A DNA stretch of 64,000 nt from Quillaja saponaria. Its lineage: Eukaryota > Streptophyta > Magnoliopsida > Fabales > Quillajaceae. The stretch is taken from positions 16,889,142 to 16,953,141 of the forward strand of contig CM055606.1 of NCBI GenBank assembly GCA_029379385.1, given 5' to 3'. Under the pieces are notes generated by a model. It did no database searches and was not told the DNA's origin. It worked only from the letters and a program-made list of their open reading frames with translations. The stretch's first letter is position 1. Every line of letters starts with the position of its first letter. The position numbers and the translations under genes are program-made. Of this stretch, positions 26,001 to 36,111 are shown piece after piece.

Positions 26001-26207
26001 AACAAGCTAATATAGGTAAGTAATAACTAATGCGCGAAATTTTCCATTTTTATACTCCAAAGCTTACCTTTTGGTTCTTTTAAGGGCAAAGGATAAAAAA
26101 TGGAAAAACCCGAACTAGCTGTATGGTCCATTGATTAATGAATATTACCTTGTTCGAGTAGGTGTGAGATGAAAGACAGCTGAATCCAACCGCGTTGAAG
26201 AGTTCAT
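17080..26207 (-). CDS. CIP7: COP1-interacting protein 7 (CIP7), interrupted by eight single-base frameshifts
   Basis: CIP7 is a nuclear transcriptional activator of light-induced genes that binds the E3 ligase COP1. Thirteen exons in transcript order: 26207-26149, 25461-25282, 24907-24787, 24698-24662, 24326-24274, 24191-24136, 23145-22993, 22847-22638, 21804-20188, 19873-18933, 18141-17735, 17367-17302 and 17147-17080. The conserved N-terminus (MNSSTRLDSAVFHLTPTRTR, then TANAKKEKIASGLLDPFL) is intact, as are KVQLLKVLETRKSVLQKEQG, the basic coiled coil SPLDEARARAERLRNYKADL and the C-terminal SSKGFKRLLKFGRK and SLLSPFRSKTS blocks. The exons total 3968 bases; eight net +1 shifts (near 22680, 21330, 21222, 20434, 20300, 19378, 19105 and 17800) break the frame. 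Without them the length would be 3960, or 1319 aa. All lie in exons 8-11. No clear nonsense substitution is seen, so sequence error or very recent decay is likely. Confidence 0.88.
22539..22559 (+). repeat. TG microsatellite
   Basis: About ten uninterrupted TG units followed by GGGTGGGTGG, inside CIP7 intron 8. A likely polymorphic marker; no function implied. Confidence 0.9.
23718..23729 (-). mobile_element. LTR-retrotransposon primer-binding-site relic in a CIP7 intron
   Basis: The minus strand reads GGTATCAGAGCC, matching the initiator-Met tRNA primer-binding site used by many plant LTR retrotransposons. It lies in CIP7 intron 7 (numbering from the start codon, between 22993 and 24136 the exact intron is 23146-24135). 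No LTR pair or coding domain is visible around it, so it is a short relic or a chance match. Confidence 0.3.
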
Positions 26208-26622
26208 TGTTAAAAGCAAACGAGCTGATAAGTTGTGAGTTGACCAGCACTGCTTGCACTTGAATTAAATGCAGAAAAAAGTGGGATCAGATGGCCATTG
26301 ATAAAGATGTACTGTCCCTAATGGGTTTACAAAGATATTAAGAATGGGTTTTCTCCTAAAAAGAGTTCATTGTGGAAAGTGATCAATCAGACAAGCTGTG
26401 AGTTATATACCTACTGGTTGTACTTGGATCAAATGAATGGAAAGCAGTAGCAGATAGCAATTGACAGAAAGTGGGAACGATAAATTGTTCCAAATGGGTA
26501 TTACTAAAAGATTGAGAAGAAATGGGTTTTGCCTGCAAATGAGGTTTTTCTTCAGAGCTTAAAGTAGAAGTTGCAGAGTAAAGTAAAAGAGGAAAGGAAT
26601 AGCTTCCAAAAGATAAGCTTCA
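26208..26622 (-). promoter_or_regulatory. CIP7 leader/promoter with a partly duplicated start region
   Basis: The leader contains two similar blocks, about 26190-26275 and 26350-26460. Both include ATGAACTC on the minus strand; the second (ATG at 26370) gives an upstream frame of only four codons ending TAG. The shared blocks suggest a local duplication of the start region. If this part is transcribed, the decoy ATG would be an upstream ORF. Confidence 0.4.
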
Positions 26623-26850
26623 ATGGCGGCCAGAAAGCAACATAAAGGGGCAAAGGGACGAATGCAAGAATCCAAGGTGGGCTCTTTGGATCCCAACTAC
26701 AAAAAAAGACCAAGAATTTTTGCTGGAAGAAGATACATCAGGTCGTTGAATTTTGCCCAGCGTGGAATAATGGAAATAGTGAAGGGTATCTTTGGAAATT
26801 CACTTAAAGTTGACATACATTATTGGGGTGCTGAGCTACAGGACAAATAA
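26623..26850 (+). CDS. Hypothetical 75-aa basic ORF, unsupported
   Basis: An ATG-started open frame, divergent from CIP7, with a very basic N-terminus (MAARKQHKGAKGRMQESK) and YKKRPRIFAGRRYIRSLNFA. Composition is more coding-like than its AT-rich surroundings, but I do not recognise it and no splice partners or domains are evident. It could be a gene relic or leader sequence of a neighbouring transcript. Confidence 0.2.
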   Translation: MAARKQHKGAKGRMQESKVGSLDPNYKKRPRIFAGRRYIRSLNFAQRGIMEIVKGIFGNSLKVDIHYWGAELQDK

Positions 26851-28059
26851 TATTTTATCGGGAATCTGGACAATGACGTTCAAGATTTCCTTCTAAATAT
26901 CGATAAACCAAGGTACATTCATGGAGAGAGTGTGACCTTCAATGTCCCTAAACTAAATGTTTCATATTATGTTTTTGTTAATTTTATATTCAAATTATAA
27001 TTAATTTCATCTAATAATCTTTTAAAATATTTACAATACTTAGTACCATATATGTGCTTTTTGAAAAATTATACAAATTTATATAACCGAGTTGATTTAT
27101 AAATTAATCTATCATAAGACTATTTTTTCTTGATTCCCTTCCTTCAATTTTTTTGTCATATAAACAAAAGTATTACTACTCAATTTTGGCATATCTATAT
27201 TATCTGGCTTAATAGAATAATCTTTTGATTTCTTTAAATATCGTTATAAGTTTTGATTATTAAATAGTTATTTTTAGTTGTTATTTTGACTTCAAGTAGA
27301 TTACTATTAATTTTATTTTCTTTCTAATTCCTCTCTATTTTATATCAATAGACTTATAATTATTGTATAACTATTAATTTTTAAAAAATATATATAAAAA
27401 ACAACTGCAAAGATGAGAAGATTGGAGACAAAAAAAATCTAAATGTTTCGTAATTGTGGGAAAGATAGAGCAAAGAGGAGAGAAAATATAATAAGAATTA
27501 GATTGAAAAAGTATAAACTTTTATTTTACATAATTAACTGAAGAAATATGTGAGAGATAATGGTGATTTGACAAAATTATATAATTTGAAAGAGATGAGA
27601 TGAGCATTAATAAGTGATGTGACTAGATTATTTGTCAAAATATTAAATAAGTTCATTGATGATGTGTCAATACCATATTAATTCGTAAATATCAATTATA
27701 TTATATCTTATAGATATCCTCCACTCGACATAATTAGTTTCACTTAACTTTATTTTTTATTTTTACTTTTCGAAAGGTCATGTATTACTATTTTTACTCT
27801 ATTATTGTGGTCTGAATTAGAAAAGTGATTTGTCAAAATACATATAAGTTGGCTCGAACACTTGATCACTAAATTAAAATTATTTATATATATATATTTC
27901 CCTAACAAACATAAAGTATGCATATAATATGGATAGAGTTAAAGTTAGTTTCACATATTAAAAAGAGCAAATTTAGTTATTGTTATGTAATAATTCTTCA
28001 TTGAGTTCATCTCACTGATAATCACCATGCATTATACAATTGATGAGTCTCATAAATTT
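26851..28059. other. AT-rich intergenic DNA
   Basis: Very AT-rich, with no supported gene. Short poly-A and TA tracts only; probably old transposon debris. Confidence 0.4.
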
Positions 28060-28545
28060 TTTTGTTATTAATAAATAGGTTTAATTTTTCTAACCGGCAC
28101 CTTAAGAACACTTGTTAAAGTGTAATAAATATAATATTTAAAGATTGGTACTTTTCAAAATATTAATTTATGCATTAAATAGCAATAAAATTATGGTGCG
28201 GTAATAAATTTTACAAAATATTTATTTAAACCTTAACAAATGCCCTCATAATACTCGTTAGAAAAATCCTTAATTAAGTCTCATTAATCTTTTGTTATTA
28301 ATAAATAAGAGATTTATATAATGGGTGTCATTAGGGCAGTTTTTAATGTACAATAAATGTAATTATTGGATATTAAAACTTTTCTATTTAGTAACTTTTG
28401 AATTAAATAAAATTAAAATTATGATTAAATGTTATAATAAATGTTACAAACTTTTCATGTATAATAATTGTTAAGTGTCCTAAGAGCACTACTTAGAAAA
28501 ATCTATAAATAAGTCACATTAAATTTTTGTTATTAATACATAAGT
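28060..28545. repeat. Tandem repeat of about 233 bp containing MITE-like units
   Basis: The block GTTATTAATAAATA recurs near 28063, 28294 and 28528, spacing about 233. Between copies, similar sequence recurs (GTTAGAAAAATCC/CTTAGAAAAATC, then AAGTC-CATTAA). Within the first unit, 28085-28266 has inverted ends (TTTTTCTAAC at left, GTTAGAAAAA at right), like a short MITE. Related ends occur around 59675-59905. Confidence 0.45.
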
Positions 28546-29187
28546 CTCATAAACAAAAGAAAATTCATAAAGTCAGATAAACTTATTTATGCAAGTGTCA
28601 CAAAATAATTCAGTTTTCAATTTATTTCATACCATTTCATATTTAATTAGCATCCATTGAGATACATAAATTGGTTATATTACTCTCTTATATAGAGAAA
28701 AATAGTATTTATTTCGGTATATGACTGTAATTGTAATGCAATACAATTATCGTATTAAATTTTAATAAATTTATTTATTAAATCTTAACAAGTATTCATT
28801 TTTAAGATATCCTTTAAAAAAAATTATAAATTTAACTAAGATATTATTATTATTTTACCTAAGGTAAAAAGGGACAGCCTTGATCAGACTTGTAAGGGGG
28901 AATAAAACCTCTCAACAGTATGGGAATGGTTGAAAATATTTGAGTTTAAACAAAGTATATTTGTCGGTTGATCTAACAACTAATTATTTGGTTCAATTGT
29001 TTTTAGAGAGAAAGAGGGTTCAAAAGACGAATTTATTAGAAAGCAAATACATTAAAACAACAAAGAGATTATAACTAGTGACATAACACTGTATATGACA
29101 TCACAACAAGTAATCATGATCAACTAGATGACAATAGTTAAAACAGAGAAGCATTTCTAATGACAAAAATAACTAAAATTAAATAAG
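28546..29187. other. AT-rich intergenic DNA
   Basis: No gene supported. The right part is the 3' flank of the decayed gene that follows. Confidence 0.35.
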
Positions 29188-29745
29188 TCACACAGACGCA
29201 TTGTAGACATTGTCATCATCATCACTACTTTTGCTGCTCTTGTCATCAATGTCAATTTCATCCGGGGTAACAGCCACCACTGAGCAGGTGCCATGTTACT
29301 CCATGGTGGGCGCCTAGCAAATGGTCGAACTCGAACAGAACTCGGATGATCAACCATTTGTATAGGAGATTGACTAAGTGAAAGTAATGGTTGTCTAACA
29401 GGTATTCTATTGAGTGGATTTTGATTTGGATTTGGTAGGAGATTTCCACAAGCACGTGGACCATCAAACTGGAATGAAGCATGGGATGTAGAAGATGAAG
29501 CATTATGTAAAGAATTATGGGAAGGTAAAGGGTGGGGAGGAGGAGGAACATTCATGATCGACTAGAGCTTCAAGAGAATGAAAGTATATTTACATGCAGC
29601 ACATCGAAATCCATTATGGTCAGGCACATTGGTGTTTCTGCTAATTTGCAGGGTTAGATTTATTGCTAGAAATGGTAATAGGTAACCTAGAAGTGGTAGG
29701 AAATCTAATATGATCAAAGCTTATGGAAAGAGAGATTTTGCAGAA
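29188..29745 (-). pseudogene. Decayed Pro/Ser-rich gene with a CxxC motif and acidic tail
   Basis: Reading the minus strand across frames gives a coding-like protein: LPITISSNKSNP, then HNGFRCAACKYTF (a Cys-x2-Cys knuckle like the first half of a zinc finger), then a Pro/His/Ser/Asn-rich segment (NVPPPPHPLPSHNS ... ARRPPWSNMAPAQWW), then an acidic tail (TPDEIDIDDKSS ... DDDDNVYNASV). The frame is broken three ways: a +1 shift near 29650, an in-frame TAG near 29568 and a net -1 shift near 29275. Pieces in different frames still look coding, so decay is recent. I do not recognise the family; a C2H2-type origin is only a possibility, since no matching His pair is seen. Confidence 0.4.
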
Positions 29746-29839
29746 TGAGGAAAAAAACTAATTAATGGTCGCAAGATGTGTAAGATAATATTGTGATGCT
29801 TTACAGCTCTATATATATCCGTAGCATATCTGCAATATT

Positions 29840-32130
29840 AATGTATCATATCTGAAATCATTATTGTGTATCCGATATTGTGCAATTATGAGATTCAAAA
29901 TTAATGATAATTTTCTACACATTGTTGTGATCATTTTATAAAAGAAAAAAAGTTTGGTGTAAAACGGTCAAATACAAGTGGCTTGAATCTAACAATAGCA
30001 TCAAAAATTCTTTTTGAGATAAAAATTCATACATTTAAAGTAATCGTCTGATCAAACAATTAATATACAATTTACAAGTTTCTTCAATTTTCTTAGGATA
30101 TATATAGATGAACAAAAAGATTTTGTTAAAAGTTAGAAGGAGGAGAGCAATTTTTATCAGTCTCCATGTATAATGTCTGTACACTTATGGTTGTCTTTTC
30201 CCTACAAATAGAGAGGCCTTGAGGCCATAAAGCTTGATAACCCATCATTAGGTTGAAAGCACAAGCTAAAGCATCCAACATATATATAGAAGGAGATGGA
30301 TGCATATTCATCACTGTTAAAGATTTTATTCATATTAAGTTGCAACCAAAATAGATTCATAAAAATGTTCAATCTACAAAGATTATAATTAACATTTCAC
30401 GTTTATAGAAAAAAGAGGCTCGAGAGTTAAGGGGGTAAAGATGATCTGTATGAAAAACTACATTTATGTTTCATGCACATCTTGTTTTTTACTGACTTTT
30501 TTCATCAAACAGCTGATTGACTCTTGAATTACATCTTACACACCCTTGATTTACCCTATTAATTTTCATTCCATTTGTGATTTCGTGATTTCAAATTAAT
30601 CCTTTATGATTTTCATTCCACTAGTGATTATCATTTCCATTTTCTATTAAAAATAATATATTTTAAAAAAAAATGTTGCATCTGTTATATAATTAAAGAC
30701 GCATGCATTGCATTGACCGATCATCGGTATATTCTGCAAATCGAACTAAGATATATTACCAATAACAATGCAATATTATTTAGTGAATATTTGTTCAGCT
30801 GTAAAATTGACATCACCTTGGGCCAACTCTTTTTATTAGGATATGTACAACTAATTATAGCAAAAATAAAATCATTTTCTATTTCTTTACCTTTTGAAGT
30901 TGAATGCAAGTGTGGAAAACAATGTTTACTAAATTTTAATCAGTTTATAGAATCATATCTGTAGACTAGATGCTTTGAAATATTAATGTATCATACCTAA
31001 AATCATTATTGCATATCCGATGGTGTATGATTATGAGATTCAAAAATTAATGATAATGTTCTACACATTGTTGTGATTTTATAAAAGAAAAAAAGAGTTG
31101 GTGTAACGGTGAAAATGGACGTGGCATATCCCACCCTCAATCTTGTTTATAGTACATGTGTGTTCGAAGAAGGCATGAAATATATACACAAGTGGGTTGA
31201 ATTCAACAATAGCATAAAAAATTACTTTTAAGATAACAAAATAATTATAAATTTAAATTAATAATCTGATCAAACAGTTAATGTGCAACAAGTTTTTTCG
31301 ATTTTCTTAGGATATAGATAAACAACAACATTTTGTTAAAAGTTAGAAGGAGAAGAGCAATTTTTATCATCTCCATGTATATATATTGTAAAGACACTTA
31401 TGGTTGTCTTTTCCGTGACAATTAAATAGGGAGGCATTGAGGCCATAAAGCTTGATAATCCATTCTGAGGTTGAAAGCACAAGGAGATGGATGCATATTA
31501 ATCATTGTAAAATATTTTATTCTTATTAAGTTGCAACTAAGAAGATTCATCAAAATGTTCAATTTACAAATACTATAATTAACATTTCACACACATCTTG
31601 TTTTTTACTTATTTTTTCATCAGAAAGCTGTTGACTTTTGAATTACACCTTACACACCCTTGATTTACCCTACTAATTTTCATTCCATTTGTGATTTCGC
31701 AGTGTCAAATTAATCCTTTATGATTTTCATTCCACTAGTGATTATTCATGTCCATTTTACTAGATAATGTTAATTCTACTAAAAATAATAGATTTAAAAA
31801 AAAAATTGTTGTAAACTGTTATATAATTAAAGACACATGCACTGCATTGATTGATACATCTGTATATTCAATGCATCGAGGTAAGATATAAATATGTATA
31901 TATATACATATATATATATATATTACCAATAAACAATCAAATGTTATTGAGAAAATATTTGTTCAGCTGTAAAATTAACAACACCTTGGGCCAACTCTTT
32001 TTATTAGGACATGTGTAACTACTTACAAAAATAAAATCATTCTACTTTTTTTGTTTTTTACAGAGATATCTTTTGAAGTTCAATGCAGGTGTGGAAAACA
32101 ATGTTTACTAAATTTTGATCAGTATATGGT
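29840..32130. repeat. Two tandem copies of a segment of about 1.11 kb
   Basis: Copy A (about 29840-30965) and copy B (about 30980-32130) share long stretches in the same order: TTCTACACATTGTTGTGAT, then GTTAGAAGGAG-AGAGCAATT, then ATTTACCCTA-TAATTTTCA, then GTGTGGAAAACAATGTTTAC. The offset at CCCTTGATTTACCCT is 1114. Copy A keeps a 62-codon minus-strand frame (30314-30126) that copy B has lost by a deletion of about 30 bases, so that frame is probably not a real gene. A weaker third relative of the right end is at 45130-45290. Confidence 0.75.
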
Positions 32131-32937
32131 AGTTTCTTATTTTTATCAAACCTTTTTTTTTTTTTTGGTTTATACAATGTTTGATCATCATCGGCTGCAT
32201 TTGGTAACTACTTAAATGAGACTAAGAATTACACTGACACATGTTTTGCATGCAAAAAACAATTTCATGTTCCACTATAACTGTAAATAATTATAAAATG
32301 TTCTTTTTGTTGTGTTCTCCAAAATTTTATAATAATTACCGAATTTCATAAATTTGTTTTAAGTTTGTAGTTATTATTATTATATGTAATGAAGTAAAAT
32401 TGAAAAGATATTCAATTTTCTGCTTTGCTTTTTGTGAGTTCATTAAAAATAAAAGATTTAAAACAACATAAAATAGCAATTATTCTAGCAACTATTTCAA
32501 CCACTTAATAGTCGAATTCGAAGAAACACATAAAATGACATCAAACAATATCAATTAATATAAATTTTTATAACAAATATTTTAACCATTGAAAGGTTGC
32601 GTTCAAAATTTGATAAAATTTCACTAGACTGCATGGAAATTATTATTTTACTGTAATGCTGGCGGTATTTATAATTAAGTTGCAGAAACCACATCGTTGT
32701 AACTGTAACCAAAAAATAATGTACACACCTAGAAATGAAATGAAAATAATTGCAGATAGATCTGATCTTATAAATGAGAACTTAATGACTTTAAAGCAAA
32801 AATAGTTTATCTCACTATGGAATCAGCATGCACTGCATGTGTGTACAAAATTAAAATTCCTTGCTTTTATTTTTCTGAAATTGAACATCCTAAGCAAGGC
32901 TAAGTTGGAATCAACAAAAGACAACAATTAATCCCAA
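32131..32937. other. 3' flank of the first C2H2 gene
   Basis: AT-rich; its sequence is recognisably shared with 45330-46270 downstream of the second C2H2 gene, so it belongs to the duplicated gene block. No further gene is seen. Confidence 0.45.
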
Positions 32938-33579
32938 TCAATGGTTCCACAGCTTCAAGGTTAAATCCAATTTGTGCTCATCAGATTCGCTATCGAAATC
33001 ATCAATCATTCTTGGCTTCTTGATAGGCCGGTCCAACTGGTTGATGAATGGCCTAGTGCCATCATCACTAGGAAGCTCTTCCATAGTCAGCCTCTTTCGG
33101 TCTTGCTGAATAGGCGGCTGCAGTGTCTTGTACCGCTGTGGTGCAGCAGCAACATTGTTCCTTGCAGTTGAAGCAACTCGAGGTGGCTGGATTTGCTGGT
33201 TATTCATTCGCAGCAAAGGTGCAACAATTCCCTGCTGAGCTGCTTCAGGAAAACCGTTGATCTCCCTTGTCCGCGCCATGTATGGTGCTTCAAAGCCGGG
33301 ACGGTTGTTATTCGAAAACATGTGTTCTCTTTTGGTGGATATGGGGTTTGATTGGATTAATGGATAGTGTTGTCGCCTCCTTGAGTCATTCTCTTCTTGC
33401 AACATATGTTCCTTATCAAAATGAGTTATGAGCTCTTGGTTGCTCAAGAAAATTTTGTCGCATAATCGACATGCAACTAATTGTGTCGATTTTTGAGGAA
33501 GTGTAGTACGAGATGCATAGCTTATCATACTCTCATCCTCGTGATCTTTCCTCGATTTCCAACCATTTTTGGCAGCCAT
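32938..33579 (-). CDS. Single C2H2 zinc-finger protein with C-terminal EAR repressor motif, copy 1
   Basis: Intronless, 213 aa. The start MAAKNGW was chosen over an ATG 15 bases upstream because the paralogue at 46.3 kb begins MAANNGW. One zinc finger (about residues 37-58): C-RL-C then F and L core residues in DKIFLSNQELIT, then H-FDKE-H, so C-x2-C-x12-H-x4-H. It lacks the QALGGH core of most plant EPF-type fingers (SNQELITH instead). The middle is Gln/Asn/Pro/Arg-rich; ELPSDDGTRPFI and a basic PIKKPR stretch (possible NLS) precede LDLTLKL, a classic LxLxL EAR motif that recruits TOPLESS-type corepressors. Probably a nuclear transcriptional repressor; targets are unknown. Promoter TATA box lies 88 bases upstream. 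Confidence 0.85.
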   Translation of the reverse strand: MAAKNGWKSRKDHEDESMISYASRTTLPQKSTQLVACRLCDKIFLSNQELITHFDKEHMLQEENDSRRRQHYPLIQSNPISTKREHMFSNNNRPGFEAPYMARTREINGFPEAAQQGIVAPLLRMNNQQIQPPRVASTARNNVAAAPQRYKTLQPPIQQDRKRLTMEELPSDDGTRPFINQLDRPIKKPRMIDDFDSESDEHKLDLTLKLWNH

Positions 33580-33666
33580 GGGTGATACTAACAAAGATTT
33601 GATAGGAGAGACAATAGGAGGGGATTAAGGATTTGGTGAATGAATTTGGAATGAGGGAGGGGAGGA

Positions 33667-33674
33667 TTTATATA
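33667..33674 (-). promoter_or_regulatory. TATA box of C2H2 copy 1
   Basis: TATATAAA on the minus strand, 88 bases before the start codon. The same octamer lies 68 bases before the start codon of copy 2, within conserved flank, which supports function. Confidence 0.6.
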
Positions 33675-34543
33675 GGAGGCAAATAATCCTTCCCCAATTT
33701 GAAATGCATATGTAGCAATAAATAAAATTTTTATGTTTTACAAATGTAATAAATGATATATATTTCTAAAAATTGTTGACTGATCATTTAATGCTGGTTA
33801 TTTATTTGTTATATAACAAACTAAAAGGAAGGGGAGGAAGAGGAAAAGGAAACACAATTAAATATATTTGGAACAAAAATTAAGAGTTAATTAATTGTTA
33901 GAGAAATCAATGTGCAATAATTTTTACTGGATTTCTTTCCACAAATATTAAATAAAGTTTATAATAAAGGTAAGTACTTAATTATTTTTTCTAGAATTTA
34001 TGTGAAATATGGGAAAATATCTCACTCCCCCAAAAGTTCATTGTTTGGAGAATATGTATTAATTTTTGGCTCTCAAAATTTAAGTGTTAATTAATTTGAA
34101 TAATTTATTGTTATGATTTCATTATATTTGTTTTCTTCATTTGAATGTATGCGGTTTTCTTGCCTTCATATTTATCTACTTGATGTAAAGGGCACATAAA
34201 TATTGGCTATTTGCATCATCTTCTTCTTCTTCTTTTTCATTTATTGCCATGATAATTACTATATGTATTTGTTCTTGAGATGTGATTTCATGGATGACAA
34301 GAATTAATGAGAGGTTATCAATTAATGATATCAGTAATACATTTAAAGTGTTGAACATGAGGATTGGCAGCTAAGTAATAATAGATTTTTATGGTACAAA
34401 TTAAGGAGTCCCTTGAGACTTCTAAGAGAAAAATTTATAGTTGCTTGATTTTTATTTTATTCGACTGTAGTTTTCACAATGTAAAATTACCTGAGACATG
34501 ATTTTACATCATTATTGAAGTTCAAAAAACCTTAGAAAAATGG
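33675..34543. other. Upstream flank of C2H2 copy 1, shared with copy 2
   Basis: Similar to 46977-48060: both contain GATGTAAAGGGCA, TTTCATGGATGA-AAGAAT and GGCAGCT in the same order. The duplication therefore covered the promoter and at least 0.8 kb upstream. Confidence 0.5.
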
Positions 34544-34761
34544 CATGGAGGGCACATTTATTGGCCTCTAATCCCATGAACTCTTAATTAAACCAATCAT
34601 AATTTCCCTAATTAAGTAGCTAACCTTGACAAAGTCTAAACACAAATTAGGGCTTACATGCATGGAGAGCACATTTATTGGCCTCTAATCCCATAAACTC
34701 TTAATTAAACCAATCATAATTTCCCTAATTAAGTAGCTAACCATGGAGAGCACATTTATTG
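34544..34761 (+). repeat. Two and a partial copies of an 82-bp repeat
   Basis: Copy 1 34544-34625 and copy 2 34661-34742 are almost identical (CATGGAG-GCACATTTATTG through AATTAAGTAGCTAACC), offset 117. A third start (CATGGAGAGCACATTTATTG) follows at 34742-34761. Confidence 0.85.
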
Positions 34762-35343
34762 TTTTTCAATTTAAACACGGATGACATATCCAAAAAATTA
34801 TAGTTAAAAAGGTATTATTGATCATCTATATTAACATGATTAAATAAATTTATAAATCTAATAAAAATTTAACTAATTATGTAATTCATAAGATTTAGAA
34901 AAATTAGTGAAACATTATTCATATTGTTTTTAAAAATTTTAAGTCATAAGACTGAGAAGAACTAGAGAATTACAATTATTAGGAACTTATTAATATATAT
35001 ATGTATGTATATAATTTGAAAATTCAGTTACTATATATTGACATATAGTTATTGGCAAAAAAACAAAAAAAAATAAAAAAGGACAAAAAAAAGTAATTAA
35101 ATCCTATTAGTATTAAGGCTGAGAATATTAGAAGAAAAAAATCAATAGTAAAATCAATTGCAATCTTATTAGTTATTACTAAACTAGAGAAAAACTAGGC
35201 AAAGAAAATAATCAAATTTTATTAGAAACACAATCTTTACAACTTTTAAATAGCAATTAGGGTAATTGTATAAGATTAAAAAGTCAAAAAGATATTAGGG
35301 AAATTATAAAATTCTTTCACATTCGTACTTATATATACTTAGC
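34762..35343. other. AT-rich transposon debris
   Basis: No gene. Stretches such as GGAACTTATTAA and GACATATAGTTATTG recur in the Helitron-like element at 43.2-44.4 kb, so this is probably a degraded relative. Confidence 0.4.
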
Positions 35344-36111
35344 CTAGGTAGCATTCACATTATGTGTGAATTGTGTTTATGATATATACATTTTCAATCA
35401 TAATTGACTTACATATTAAAAAATTACAATTAATGAAAATATATTCTCTGTTAATGTAATTAAATAAATAAGTAAATCTAATTAAAGATTAAATTCATAA
35501 ATTAAATTTTTTCTTTTAATTCTTAATATACAAGAATAATTAAGAAAATAATATTATAATAATAAAAACTATATTCTTAATATTTTTAATTCATGAAATT
35601 GAGACTATTTAGGAAAAGAAATTATAATGAAAAAGAATTATAATCATATTAAAATAGGAAGAGAGAAAAAAATAGTACTATATTTGAAACACAATAATAT
35701 AATATTATGAAATACTAGGTTACTCTTTGTTAATGTGATTAAACAAATAATTAAAAATTAAATTCATAAATATTTTCTTTTAATTCTTAAGATAGAAGAA
35801 TAATTAAGAAAAACATATTATAGTAAAAATACATATCCTACTCTTAATATTTCTTTCAATTTGTAGAAAAAAATTTGATTCATAAAATTGAGAAGAATTA
35901 GGAAAAAAATTAATGGTAAAGAGTTTTAATTCTATTAATATTAAACTAGAGAAGAATTAGAGAGAAAAATAAATTAATAGTCTACTTTAAGCACAACATT
36001 TTAATACTATGAAATAATACCTAAAGGGTATCTATGTAATAGTAAAAACCTAAAATGATATTTAAGAAAATAAAAATTTCTACCATTAAGTCATTTTATA
36101 TATAGTATAGA
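35344..36111 (-). mobile_element. Helitron-like element
   Basis: Right edge: the minus strand begins TCTATACTATATATAAAATG (36111 leftward, host T at 36112). Left edge: a palindrome TTCACA-TAATG-TGTGAA-like stem (about 35354-35370), then CTAG at 35344-35347. The base before CTAG is C rather than A, so the left boundary is less certain. No coding capacity. A truncated relative is at 42050-42200. Confidence 0.4.

Noticed and set aside
30126..30314. A 62-aa minus-strand gene
   Set aside because: The frame is destroyed in the tandem copy by a small deletion and matches no family I know; chance openness is more likely.
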